From assembly GCF_001665685.1 (NCBI RefSeq), contig NZ_LZTB01000126.1, positions 1-64,000 of the forward strand: DNA of 64,000 nt, given 5' to 3'. How positions within the stretch are numbered: position 1 is the stretch's first letter; each line of letters begins with the position of its first letter. Source of the DNA: Mycobacterium sp. 852013-50091_SCH5140682. GTDB taxonomy: Bacteria; Actinomycetota; Actinomycetes; Mycobacteriales; Mycobacteriaceae. Made by a program: the position numbers and the translations under genes. Shown one piece after another: positions 32,890-40,593 of this stretch. The notes beneath the pieces were generated by a model. That model searched no databases. It was given only the letters and a program-made list of their open reading frames with translations, and had not been told where the DNA came from.

Positions 32890-33801
32890 TTACCGGGGCA
32901 GCGCCGAGCCGCCGCGGTAACCGAGGAGCTGATCGTAGAGATCGGTGCGCCGGTCGCGGTGCAGGTCGTTGAACTGATTCCAGATCGGGGCGCCGCGCGA
33001 GGCCGTGACATCGATGTCTGCGTAGAGGATCGTGTCTTCGTCCGGCCCGGCGATGCGGTCGATCGGCCAGCCGTTGGTCCCAGCAATGAGGGAGTTGCCC
33101 ATGAAGCCTGACGTTCGTTCGGTGCCGATCCGGTCTGCGGTCGCGATGAAGACGTTGTTGACGTGTGCGGCCGTCATGGTCAGGTAGGCGGCCATGCAGG
33201 TGCCGCTCGCGTCGTAGAGGGGTGGCGGTGTCCAGACCCAGCCGGTCGGGATGCAGATGATGTCGGCGCCCTGTTGTGCGACGATCCGGGCGGTCTCCGG
33301 GAACCAGATGTCCCAGCAGACCAGCAGGCCGATCCTGCCGATGCGGGTCGGAAACACCGGGAACCCGAGGTCGCCGGGGGAGAAGAACAGCTTCTCCTCG
33401 TTCCACAGATGAGTCTTGCGGTACTTGCCGACGTAGCCGTCCGGTCCGACCAGGACCGCGGTGTCGAAGAGCTCGACCCCGTCGATTTCGGGCAGACACC
33501 CGACGATGTACACGTCGTGGGCGGCGGCGAACTCCACCCAGCCGGCGACCGTCGCACCCGAGGGCACCGGCTCTGCGTGGGCGTAGGCCTCTTCCCGGGA
33601 TTCGAAGGTGTAGCCGGTCGTCGCCAGTTCGGGCAGCACGATGAGGTCGGCGCCCTCAGCTACCGCTGCGTTGAGGCGTTCGTAGACGGCTTCGGAGTTG
33701 GCCTTCAGGTTGTCCACCCCGACCTGGGGGTTGAACTGCACGACGGCCACCCGCACGGGGCTGTACCGGTGATCGGTGGATGAGGCGTTCTGATCAGGCA
33801 T
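32890..33801 (-). CDS. Nitrilase-superfamily carbon-nitrogen hydrolase
   Basis: A 303-residue enzyme with the Glu-Lys-Cys triad: Glu in LIVLPELATTGY near 56, Lys in GKYRKTHLWNEE near 128 and Cys in GLLVCWDIWFPE near 161. The superfamily contains nitrilases, aliphatic amidases and N-carbamoyl hydrolases; KTHLW and CWDIWFPE are closest to the amidase and carbamoylputrescine branches, so an amide substrate is more likely than a nitrile. The ATG at 33801 follows AAGGACG. First gene of the five-gene operon, divergent from the LacI-family regulator. Confidence 0.88.
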   Translation of the reverse strand: MPDQNASSTDHRYSPVRVAVVQFNPQVGVDNLKANSEAVYERLNAAVAEGADLIVLPELATTGYTFESREEAYAHAEPVPSGATVAGWVEFAAAHDVYIVGCLPEIDGVELFDTAVLVGPDGYVGKYRKTHLWNEEKLFFSPGDLGFPVFPTRIGRIGLLVCWDIWFPETARIVAQQGADIICIPTGWVWTPPPLYDASGTCMAAYLTMTAAHVNNVFIATADRIGTERTSGFMGNSLIAGTNGWPIDRIAGPDEDTILYADIDVTASRGAPIWNQFNDLHRDRRTDLYDQLLGYRGGSALPR

Positions 33802-33834
33802 TACGCGTCCTTGTCCCATTGTTGACGGAGTCGA

Positions 33835-33849
33835 GTCGAGAAACTCGAC
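33835..33849. promoter_or_regulatory. Inverted repeat GTCGAG-AAA-CTCGAC
   Basis: A perfect 6-3-6 inverted repeat 34 bases upstream of the nitrilase start, in the regulator-nitrilase intergenic region. Candidate second operator or promoter element for the operon. Confidence 0.45.
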
Positions 33850-33864
33850 ACGTCCGGCCCATTT

Positions 33865-33899
33865 GCCCGAACGTTCGGGCCGAACGTTCGGGCTATACT
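33865..33899 (+). promoter_or_regulatory. Tandem palindromic operators and -10 of the LacI-type gene
   Basis: GCCCGAACGTTCGGGC (33865-33880) is a perfect 16-base palindrome and CCGAACGTTCGG (33880-33891) repeats its core with centres 13 bases apart. A -10 hexamer TATACT follows at 33894-33899. Central CG palindromes are typical LacI-family operators; the overlap with the promoter supports autoregulation. Confidence 0.75.
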
Positions 33900-33968
33900 G
33901 CTCCGTGTTGCCTGCCACTGTCAAGGGCCGGCCGCACGACTTTGTTTCAGCAAACGAGAAAGAGTGAC

Positions 33969-35003
33969 GTGGGGAAGTCGAAACAGGCCACGCTGCAGTC
34001 GATCGCCGATGACCTCGGCCTGCATGTTTCGACGGTTGCGCGAGTGCTCAACGGCATGCGGGCAGGCGAGCGTGCAGCATCGGGCGCCACCGCCGAACGG
34101 ATCCGTCAACGTGCGGCCGAGGTGAACTACCGCTCGAATCCGCACGCGGCCAGCCTGCGGACCAAGCGCACCAACCTGGTGGGCGTGCTGGTCCCGAGGC
34201 TCAGCGACGTCGTGCTCGCCACGGTCTACGAGGGCATCGAATCCGCTGCGGCCGAGCGGGGGTTGACGGCGTTCGTCGCAAACACTCAGGACGAACCCGA
34301 CCGCCAGCGCATGCGGATCGAGATGATGCTGGACCGCCGGGTCGATGGGCTGATCCTCGGCGACGCGCGGGCCGACGACCACGCCGTCCTCGAAGAGCTG
34401 ACCACCCGTGAGGTCCCCTTCGTGTTGGTGAACCGCAGCGTCGCCGACTACCCTGCGGCAACCTGTGACAACTACCTCGGCGGCCGGTTGGCGGCCGAAC
34501 ACCTCCTCGAGCTGGGGCACCGACGAGTGGGTGTCATCGCCGGCCTGGCGCACGCAAGCACCGGAATCGACCGGCCCGCAGGCTTTGTCGATCGCTTCCG
34601 CGAGGCGGGCATCGACGTCCCTGCGGACAATATCGTGTTTTCGGGCCTGGACAGTCAGGGCGGCCATGCCGCTGCCGACCGCATGCTCGCCACCGCGTCG
34701 CCGCCGACCGCGCTCTTCGCGGTCAACGATTTCGCTGCCATCGGCGCCGCCGGCGCGGTCCGGGCTCACGGACTGCGCGTCGGCGAGGACGTGTCCCTGA
34801 TCGGCTTCAACAACATCGCGCTCACCGCCGAGATGCACGTCCCGTTGACCTCGGTCGAGTCACATGCGTTCGACATGGGGTGCGATGCCGTACAACTGCT
34901 GGCCGACGCGCTCGCCGGCCGGCCGGCGGGTCAGCGGCGCACGAAACCCGTTCTGGTGGTGCGGAAGTCGACGGCCGACGTGAGGTGTTCCAGCCTGGCG
35001 TGA
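33969..35003 (+). CDS. LacI-family transcriptional regulator
   Basis: A 344-residue repressor. The helix-turn-helix is at the extreme N-terminus (SIADDLGLHVSTVARVLNG, residues 9-27) with the hinge region NPHAASLRTKRTNLVGVLVP; the remainder is a periplasmic-binding-protein-like sensor ending in DVSLIGFNNIALTAEMHVPLTSVE. GTG 33969 gives the usual short lead before the HTH. It is divergent from the nitrilase operon with palindromic operators between them, so it most likely controls both itself and the operon in response to a pathway metabolite. Confidence 0.92.
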   Translation: MGKSKQATLQSIADDLGLHVSTVARVLNGMRAGERAASGATAERIRQRAAEVNYRSNPHAASLRTKRTNLVGVLVPRLSDVVLATVYEGIESAAAERGLTAFVANTQDEPDRQRMRIEMMLDRRVDGLILGDARADDHAVLEELTTREVPFVLVNRSVADYPAATCDNYLGGRLAAEHLLELGHRRVGVIAGLAHASTGIDRPAGFVDRFREAGIDVPADNIVFSGLDSQGGHAAADRMLATASPPTALFAVNDFAAIGAAGAVRAHGLRVGEDVSLIGFNNIALTAEMHVPLTSVESHAFDMGCDAVQLLADALAGRPAGQRRTKPVLVVRKSTADVRCSSLA

Positions 35004-35022
35004 CACGGTCCGTCCGCGGTCC

Positions 35023-35052
35023 TTGACATTCGAGTCGAACGGATGTTCGATG
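35023..35052 (+). promoter_or_regulatory. SOS promoter with LexA box
   Basis: TTGACA (35023-35028), six bases, then the perfect LexA box TCGAAC-GGAT-GTTCGA (35035-35050), overlapping the likely -10. The ATG of the radical SAM gene lies seven bases after the box. Confidence 0.88.
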
Positions 35053-35057
35053 GGCGG

Positions 35058-36071
35058 ATGCGTTGGGACGGGCAGGGGGTGCGCGTCGACGACGGCGCGC
35101 TACCCGGCCTGCAACGGCTGGGGTTCGTGCGTAGCGTACGCACCCCGCAGTTCGACGGCATCACCTTCCACGAGGTGTTGTGCAAATCAGCGCTGAACAA
35201 GATTCCCGCGGCCTCGGCGCTGCCGTTTCGCTACACCGTCAACGGTTACCGGGGGTGCTCGCACGCCTGCCGGTACTGTTTCGCGCGCCCGACGCACGAG
35301 TACCTCGACTTCGACTGCGGCCTGGATTTCGACACCCAGGTCGTGGTCAAGACCAACGTGGTCGAGGTGTTGCGCCGTGAGCTCCGCCGCCGTTCGTGGA
35401 CGCGCGAGGCCGTCGCGCTCGGCACCAACACCGATCCGTATCAGCGGGCCGAAGGACGGTACGCGTTGATGCCGGGAATTATTGGTGCACTGGCGGATTC
35501 CGGGACACCCTTCTCGATACTGACCAAGGGCACGTTGCTGCGGCGGGACCTGTCGCTGGTCGCCGACGCGGCCCACAACGGCCCGGGAGCCAGTGTGGCC
35601 ATCTCGCTGGCGGTGGGGGATCCGGACCTGCATCGTGACGTCGAACCCGGCACGCCGTCGCCGCAGGCGCGGCTGGCCCTGATCTCGGCCGTGCGCGACG
35701 CGGGGCTGGGCTGCCACGTGATGGTGGCGCCGGTACTGCCGTACCTGACGGACTCCGCAGACCAGCTCGACGCGTTGCTCAGCCAGATCGCGGCGGCAGG
35801 CGCGACCGGGGCGACGGTGTTCGGCCTTCATCTGCGCGGATCGAACCGCGGTTGGTTCATGCAGTGGCTGCAACAGTCGCACCCCGAACTCGTACCCGAA
35901 TACGAGCGGTTGTACGGGCGCAGGGCCTACCTGCCGCAGGACTACCGCACCGCGCTGCGTGCCCGGATCGCGCCGCTGCTCACGCGCTACGGGCTGACAG
36001 GCAGGGCGCCCACGGCTCCGGCCGCGGCCATATCCGAGGCGCCGACGCCGGCGCAGCCGACCTTGTTCTAG
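35058..36071 (+). CDS. Radical SAM protein, SOS regulated (Rv2578c-type)
   Basis: A 337-residue radical SAM enzyme. The cluster motif is CSHACRYC (CX3CX2C) near residues 72-79, as in the SplB-related group. The orthologue Rv2578c is a known LexA target in M. tuberculosis, which agrees with the LexA box here. ATG 35058 was preferred to an in-frame ATG at 35043 because that codon lies inside the LexA box; the chosen start is at the predicted transcription start and so leaderless. A role in repair or nucleic-acid modification is inferred from regulation and family. Tail-to-tail overlap with dhaA. Confidence 0.88.
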   Translation: MRWDGQGVRVDDGALPGLQRLGFVRSVRTPQFDGITFHEVLCKSALNKIPAASALPFRYTVNGYRGCSHACRYCFARPTHEYLDFDCGLDFDTQVVVKTNVVEVLRRELRRRSWTREAVALGTNTDPYQRAEGRYALMPGIIGALADSGTPFSILTKGTLLRRDLSLVADAAHNGPGASVAISLAVGDPDLHRDVEPGTPSPQARLALISAVRDAGLGCHVMVAPVLPYLTDSADQLDALLSQIAAAGATGATVFGLHLRGSNRGWFMQWLQQSHPELVPEYERLYGRRAYLPQDYRTALRARIAPLLTRYGLTGRAPTAPAAAISEAPTPAQPTLF

Positions 36072-36961
36072 GGGGCCAGCGTGCGCACGAATTCGGCGAT
36101 GGCGGAACCGATCTCGTCGGGACTGTCCTCCTGGATGAAATGGGAACCGGCAACGGTCACTTCGGTCTGGTTGGGCCATGTCCGGGCGAAGTCGCGGATG
36201 CGTCCGCGCATGATGGCGCCGGGCTCGGCGTTGATGAACAGCTTCGGGGTGTCACTGGCCGCAAGCCAGGTGCTGTAGTCCTCGACGATGGCCACCACAT
36301 CGGCCGGTTCGCCCTCGACCGGGATGTTGCGCGGCCACGACAGTGTGGGACGGCGGCCTTCACCCGGTTCGCGGTAGGGCGCGCGGTAGTGGTCCATCTC
36401 CGCGTCGGTGAGGGTGCGTCGGATCGCGCCCGGCAGTACCGCTTCGACAAACATGTTGTGCTCCAGCACCATTGACTCGCCGTTGGGGGAGCGGAAGCCT
36501 TGGAACACCTCCCGCACCTGGTCGGGCCAGTCCGCCCAGGTCATCGGTGTGGCGATGGCTTCCATGTAGGCGATGCCGGCCACGCGGTCGCGATGCTGGT
36601 TGGCCCAGTCGAATCCGAGTGCCGATCCCCAGTCGTGCAACACCAGCACCACGCGGTCGCCGAGGTCGAGGGAGTCCCAGAGCTTGAACAGGTAATCGCG
36701 TTGCTCCGCATAGTGATAACTGCCGGGCCCGGAATCGTCGAGTTTGTCCGATCCGCCCATGCCGATGAGATCGCACGCCACCAGCCGGCCAAGCCCTTCC
36801 AGATGCGGCATCACGTTGCGCCACAGGTACGACGAGGTGGGGTTGCCGTGCTGGAACACGATGGCCGAGGCGGCGGTGCCGTCGCCCTCATCGATATAGG
36901 CCATGCGGCGGCCGTTGATCTCGCGGTACTGCAGCTGCCCGTACGGCTCAGTGCCGGCCAT
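36068..36961 (-). CDS. dhaA: Haloalkane dehalogenase
   Basis: A 297-residue alpha/beta hydrolase that replaces halide with hydroxyl. The nucleophile Asp and halide-binding Trp are in LHDWGSALGF near 108-109, the halide-binding Asn in QHGNPTSSYLW near 38, the catalytic acid Glu in NMFVEAVLPG near 132 and the base His in AGSHFIQEDSPDEIG near 272. This is the HLD-II type seen in LinB and mycobacterial DmbA (Rv2579). Its ATG overlaps the TetR stop by 14 bases, so it is co-transcribed with that regulator. Confidence 0.94.
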   Translation of the reverse strand: MAGTEPYGQLQYREINGRRMAYIDEGDGTAASAIVFQHGNPTSSYLWRNVMPHLEGLGRLVACDLIGMGGSDKLDDSGPGSYHYAEQRDYLFKLWDSLDLGDRVVLVLHDWGSALGFDWANQHRDRVAGIAYMEAIATPMTWADWPDQVREVFQGFRSPNGESMVLEHNMFVEAVLPGAIRRTLTDAEMDHYRAPYREPGEGRRPTLSWPRNIPVEGEPADVVAIVEDYSTWLAASDTPKLFINAEPGAIMRGRIRDFARTWPNQTEVTVAGSHFIQEDSPDEIGSAIAEFVRTLAP

Positions 36962-37565
36962 GTGATCCTCCTCGATGTGGTTGGTCCTCCGCGATTTTGG
37001 CGGCAGCGGCCTGGGTGCTCCGCAAGATGCGCGCGGAGAACTGCGGGTCGGCGACGGCGCGCGACAGAGTCATCCCGCCGACGCAGAGCGCCATCAGGGC
37101 GATGGCCTCGTCGAACCGCTGGTCATCGGCGTCGTCACCGCAGATCGCCCTCAGCGATATCCGTAGTTCGCGTTCGTAGCTGCCGCGGAACTCCTCGGAG
37201 CCGCGGGCAGCTTCCGAGCCGACGGCGGCGAACGCGCAGCTGGTGGCCAGATCGTCGCGGTGCGCCGGGGTGAGATAGCGCTTGGCCAACGTGGTCAGGC
37301 GGGCCCGCCAAGATTCGCCGTGCGAGGGCTTGATCCAGTGCGGGCGACCGGTGCCGATGGCGTGGCCGAAGGCCGCGCTCGCCAACTCGTCCTTGGTGCT
37401 GAAGTGCGAGTAGAAGGCGCCGTGGGTCAGTCCGGCATCGCGCATGACCGCGGCGATCCCGGCCCCGCTCAGTCCTTCTTCGCGGAGTCGGCGCGCGGCG
37501 GCATCGAGGATCCGGTCTTGCGACTCGCGCTTGCTCTCGGCACGCTTCGTCGGTGCATTTCGCAT
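36948..37565 (-). CDS. TetR-family regulator of the dhaA operon
   Basis: A 205-residue repressor with the HTH GAGIAAVMRDAGLTHGAFYSHF near residues 34-55 and a ligand domain of the AcrR/TetR_C type with a Cys in CAFAAVGSE. The first plausible ATG is 37565; in-frame starts at 37577, 37580 and GTG 37586 all lie within the twin palindromes. It directly precedes dhaA with an overlap, so a self-repressing dehalogenase operon is likely. Confidence 0.85.
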   Translation of the reverse strand: MRNAPTKRAESKRESQDRILDAAARRLREEGLSGAGIAAVMRDAGLTHGAFYSHFSTKDELASAAFGHAIGTGRPHWIKPSHGESWRARLTTLAKRYLTPAHRDDLATSCAFAAVGSEAARGSEEFRGSYERELRISLRAICGDDADDQRFDEAIALMALCVGGMTLSRAVADPQFSARILRSTQAAAAKIAEDQPHRGGSHGRH

Positions 37566-37603
37566 GATGCTCATCATGCTAATCACATGATGGGCATCAT
37601 GTG
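37563..37603. promoter_or_regulatory. Twin palindromic operators at the TetR-dhaA promoter
   Basis: CATGATG-CT-CATCATG (37563-37578) and CACATGATG-GG-CATCATGTG (37584-37603) are perfect inverted repeats sharing the half-site CATGATG, with centres 23 bases apart. One covers the TetR start codon. Confidence 0.82.
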
Positions 37604-37623
37604 AAGTGTTTTGTGCAGCAGCT

Positions 37624-38058
37624 CTAGCGCTCCAGCGCCTTGGCGCAGTTGGCGAGGATGGCCCGAAAGTTCCACGGCAGCAGTCGAGAGCTCACGGCCT
37701 CCATCACCTTGCCGCCGCTGCGGGCGGTGTGGGTGTAGGTGGTGAGCCAGTCGACGTGGGTGCCTTCACCGCGTGGCGTGAAAGTCAATGTGCCGCCGTC
37801 ATGATCGAACGGCGGAAACGAGCCGATGATCAAGTACGAGTAGCTGTTCGGGCGGTCGAAGGCCGTGATCTCCTCGCGAAACCACATACCGGCTCCGGTC
37901 ACCGCTCGCACCGCACCGACCGCGGGGCCCGGCGAACCGTTCGCCCAGCCCGCCTTGAGCACCAGCGGGGCGGTGCCGATAGCGGCCGGATCGGCCATCC
38001 AGTCGAAGACCTGGTCCAGTGGTGCGGCGATCACTCGTTCCACGTGAATGGTGGGCAT
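37624..38058 (-). CDS. SRPBCC (START-like) domain protein
   Basis: A 144-residue single-domain protein of the SRPBCC fold, recognised by the opening VERVIAAPLDQVFDWMADP, the central YLIIGSFPPFDHDGGTLTF and the long C-terminal helix. Such proteins bind a hydrophobic ligand in a helix-grip pocket; many mycobacterial ones are uncharacterised. No operon partner: a palindromic element lies upstream and the TetR gene faces the same way downstream across a 20-base gap. Confidence 0.8.
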   Translation of the reverse strand: MPTIHVERVIAAPLDQVFDWMADPAAIGTAPLVLKAGWANGSPGPAVGAVRAVTGAGMWFREEITAFDRPNSYSYLIIGSFPPFDHDGGTLTFTPRGEGTHVDWLTTYTHTARSGGKVMEAVSSRLLPWNFRAILANCAKALER

Positions 38059-38129
38059 GAGACATTCCCCCTGGGTCGTGTGGTCCCCACCGTACGCGGC
38101 GCACCTGTCGATGCCACCGGGCCGTCACC

Positions 38130-38191
38130 CGCGAGCAGACGCGGAATCGCCCAAAACTGGTGCGAAAAGCACAAGTCCGCGTCTGCTCGCG
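38130..38191. repeat. Long perfect inverted repeat, dispersed family
   Basis: Arms CGCGAGCAGACGCGGA and TCCGCGTCTGCTCGCG pair perfectly over 16 bases around a 30-base AT-richer loop containing CCCAAAAC. The same arm sequence recurs in the element at 43830. It lies downstream of the fadE pair. Confidence 0.85.
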
Positions 38192-38198
38192 AGGAAAA

Positions 38199-39452
38199 TC
38201 AGCCTTTGTTGCGCTTGACCTGATTGAACGGCACCCCACGGTCGGCGGCGTACTCCCGCGGAAAACCCAGCACGCGTTCGGCGATCACGTTGCGGGCCAT
38301 CTCGGAGCTACCGCCGCCCAGCGATCCGGTCTGTCGCGAGAGGAAACGCACGCCGATATCGAGCAAGCGCTCGAGGTCGCCGCCTTCATCCACCACGCCC
38401 GCGGTGCCCGCGATGGCCAGCGCGGTGTCGACCTCGAGCTCGGTGGTCTCGGCGTGGAACAGGCGAATCAGGGTTCCCGCGTTCGGAGGCAGCGACCCGT
38501 TGGCGATCGACGCCGAAACATGGTCGATGAGTTGCTGTTTCACCGCGCGCCGGACGAGTGCCCGGCCTGCGAGATCCTGCACTCGCGGGTCGTCACCCTG
38601 CCCGGTGGCCTCGGCGATACCGATGTAATCCGGCGGCATCTCGTTGGCGTTCTCGGCACCGGTCCCGCTGGCGAATTCCGAACCGCCGCCGACCGCGCGT
38701 CGCTCGTGATGCAACTGACGCGACGCGACGGTCCAGCCGTCGTTGACCGCGCCGACCACGGCGTCGTCGCCCAGTTCGAGGCCGTCGAAAAACTCTTCGC
38801 AGAACTCCTCGTTGCCGTTGACCTCTTTGATCCGGCGCATCGTGATGCCCGGCGCGTCGAGCGGTACCAGAAACATCGTCAGACCCTCGTGCTTGGGCAC
38901 CGTCCAGTCGGTGCGGGCCAGCATCAGCCCGTAATCGCCGGCAAACGCGCTGGTGCTCCAGGTCTTGGCGCCGTTGATGATCCACTTGTCGCCGACGCGG
39001 TCGGCCCGCGTGATGACCCCTGCCAGGTCGGAACCGCCGTTGGGCTCGCTGAGCAGCTGCACCAGGATCTCGTCGCCGCGGATGGCTGCTGAAATGCGGT
39101 CGCGTTTCTGCTGTTCGCTACCCATGTCGAGAATCGTTGCCGCGCAGATCGTGAACGACGGGGTGTTGAGGATCAAGGGCATTTCGTAGCTGCGGCATTC
39201 GGTGTTGAACGCCTTCTGGTAGGCGTAGTCCAAGCCGAGACCGCCGTACTCGCGGGGGAAGCAGATGCCTGCGAAGCCGCCATCGTGAAGACGCTTCTGC
39301 AGTTCCTTCGCGCGCTCCCACGATGCGGCTTCGGCGCGCACCGAAAACGGCGGATTGTCCGGATCGATGGGCGGCATGTTCTCGGCCAGCCAGGCCCGCG
39401 CCCGGGCCGTGAAATCGGCGAGAGACTCCGTGGCGACCGCAGTCTGGGTCAT
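38199..39452 (-). CDS. Acyl-CoA dehydrogenase (larger subunit of a fadE pair)
   Basis: A 417-residue FAD flavoprotein of beta-oxidation. Family signatures: QLLSEPNGGSDLAGVITRA near 132-150, KTWSTSAFAGDYGLMLART and the C-terminal RQTGSLGGGSSEMARNVIAERVLGFPREY. It lies 25 bases downstream of a second, shorter fadE. Adjacent unequal fadE genes in actinobacteria often encode heterotetrameric dehydrogenases for steroid or other bulky acyl-CoAs, where only one subunit holds the active base; that is an inference here. Confidence 0.9.
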   Translation of the reverse strand: MTQTAVATESLADFTARARAWLAENMPPIDPDNPPFSVRAEAASWERAKELQKRLHDGGFAGICFPREYGGLGLDYAYQKAFNTECRSYEMPLILNTPSFTICAATILDMGSEQQKRDRISAAIRGDEILVQLLSEPNGGSDLAGVITRADRVGDKWIINGAKTWSTSAFAGDYGLMLARTDWTVPKHEGLTMFLVPLDAPGITMRRIKEVNGNEEFCEEFFDGLELGDDAVVGAVNDGWTVASRQLHHERRAVGGGSEFASGTGAENANEMPPDYIGIAEATGQGDDPRVQDLAGRALVRRAVKQQLIDHVSASIANGSLPPNAGTLIRLFHAETTELEVDTALAIAGTAGVVDEGGDLERLLDIGVRFLSRQTGSLGGGSSEMARNVIAERVLGFPREYAADRGVPFNQVKRNKG

Positions 39453-39477
39453 GCTGGTACCTCTCCATAGCTCCCGG

Positions 39478-40593
39478 TCATTTGCGGCTCAACGCGTACA
39501 CAGCGCGATGGTGGTCTTCGGGGGAACCGAACATCGCCCGGTTCAGCGCGACCCGTCGCAGATACAGGTGCAGATCGTGTTCCCACGTCACGCCGATGCC
39601 GCCGTGCAGCTGCACACAGTCCTGCAGCATCACCGGAGCACGTTCGGCGACATAGGCTTTCGCGACACTGACCAGCTTCGGCGCCTCGGGTGAGCGGGAT
39701 CCGACGGCCGCCACGGCTGCGGTCGTGGTGGCGCGGCAGGCCTCGAACCACATCTTCATGTCGGCGAAGCGGTGTTTGAGAGCCTGGTAGGACGCCAGTG
39801 GCCGGCCGAAGCTGTGCCGATCGAGCAGCCACTGGTTGGTCAGCGCCAGCACGGCGTCCAGGATGCCGACCGTCTCGGCGCACTGCAGCACGAGGGCTAC
39901 CTGACGCTGCCGTTCGATGATCGCCGCGGTCTGCTCGGCCGTGCCGAGGACCGCGGATGCGGCCACGTCGACGCCCTCGAACTGCGTTCGGGCATAGGTC
40001 TTCACGAGGTCGACAGACTTCTGCACTGTGACGCTCACACCTGCGGAGCCGGCAGGTACGACGAATTGGCGCAGCACACCGTCGCATTCGGCGACCACCA
40101 GGAACACGTCAGCCTGGGTCCCGGCCTCGACCCGGTCCTTGACACCGTCGATCCGGAAGCCGTTCGCGGTGCGCGTCGCGGTGGTGCCTGCCGCCGCCGG
40201 ATCGAACGGTCGCCGTGGCTCGTAGACGGCCCAGGAGGCGATCGACTCACCGGAGACCAGGGCCTCGATCAGGTCCTCGTGGCCCTCAGGCGCTTCACAG
40301 AGCGCCGCGAGCACCACACTCACCGCATGCAACGGCCCAGGCGCGACGGTGCGACCGGCCTGCTCGGCGACCAATGCGAGGTCGGCCAGTCCGTCACCGG
40401 AAACGCTTCCCCCGCCGAGCTCTTCGGGTACCAGCAGACTGGCCCAGCCCAGCTCGGCGGCCCGCCGCCACCAGGTCGAGTGGAACGAGGCGGCGCGGGC
40501 ATGCAGTTCGCGCACCGTGCCCAGGGACGCTTCCTTGTCCAGGAAGGCCCGGGCCGTCGAGGCGAACAGCAGCTGTTCGGGAATGGCCGTCAT
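39478..40593 (-). CDS. Acyl-CoA dehydrogenase (smaller subunit of a fadE pair)
   Basis: A 371-residue acyl-CoA dehydrogenase-like protein. The N-terminal half is divergent from classical members (the usual substrate-binding SEP motif is not seen), while the C-terminal QLHGGIGVTWEHDLHLYLRR near 325-345 is canonical. This asymmetry is what heteromeric FadE pairs show. It starts at ATGA over the amidohydrolase stop. Confidence 0.88.
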   Translation of the reverse strand: MTAIPEQLLFASTARAFLDKEASLGTVRELHARAASFHSTWWRRAAELGWASLLVPEELGGGSVSGDGLADLALVAEQAGRTVAPGPLHAVSVVLAALCEAPEGHEDLIEALVSGESIASWAVYEPRRPFDPAAAGTTATRTANGFRIDGVKDRVEAGTQADVFLVVAECDGVLRQFVVPAGSAGVSVTVQKSVDLVKTYARTQFEGVDVAASAVLGTAEQTAAIIERQRQVALVLQCAETVGILDAVLALTNQWLLDRHSFGRPLASYQALKHRFADMKMWFEACRATTTAAVAAVGSRSPEAPKLVSVAKAYVAERAPVMLQDCVQLHGGIGVTWEHDLHLYLRRVALNRAMFGSPEDHHRAVYALSRK

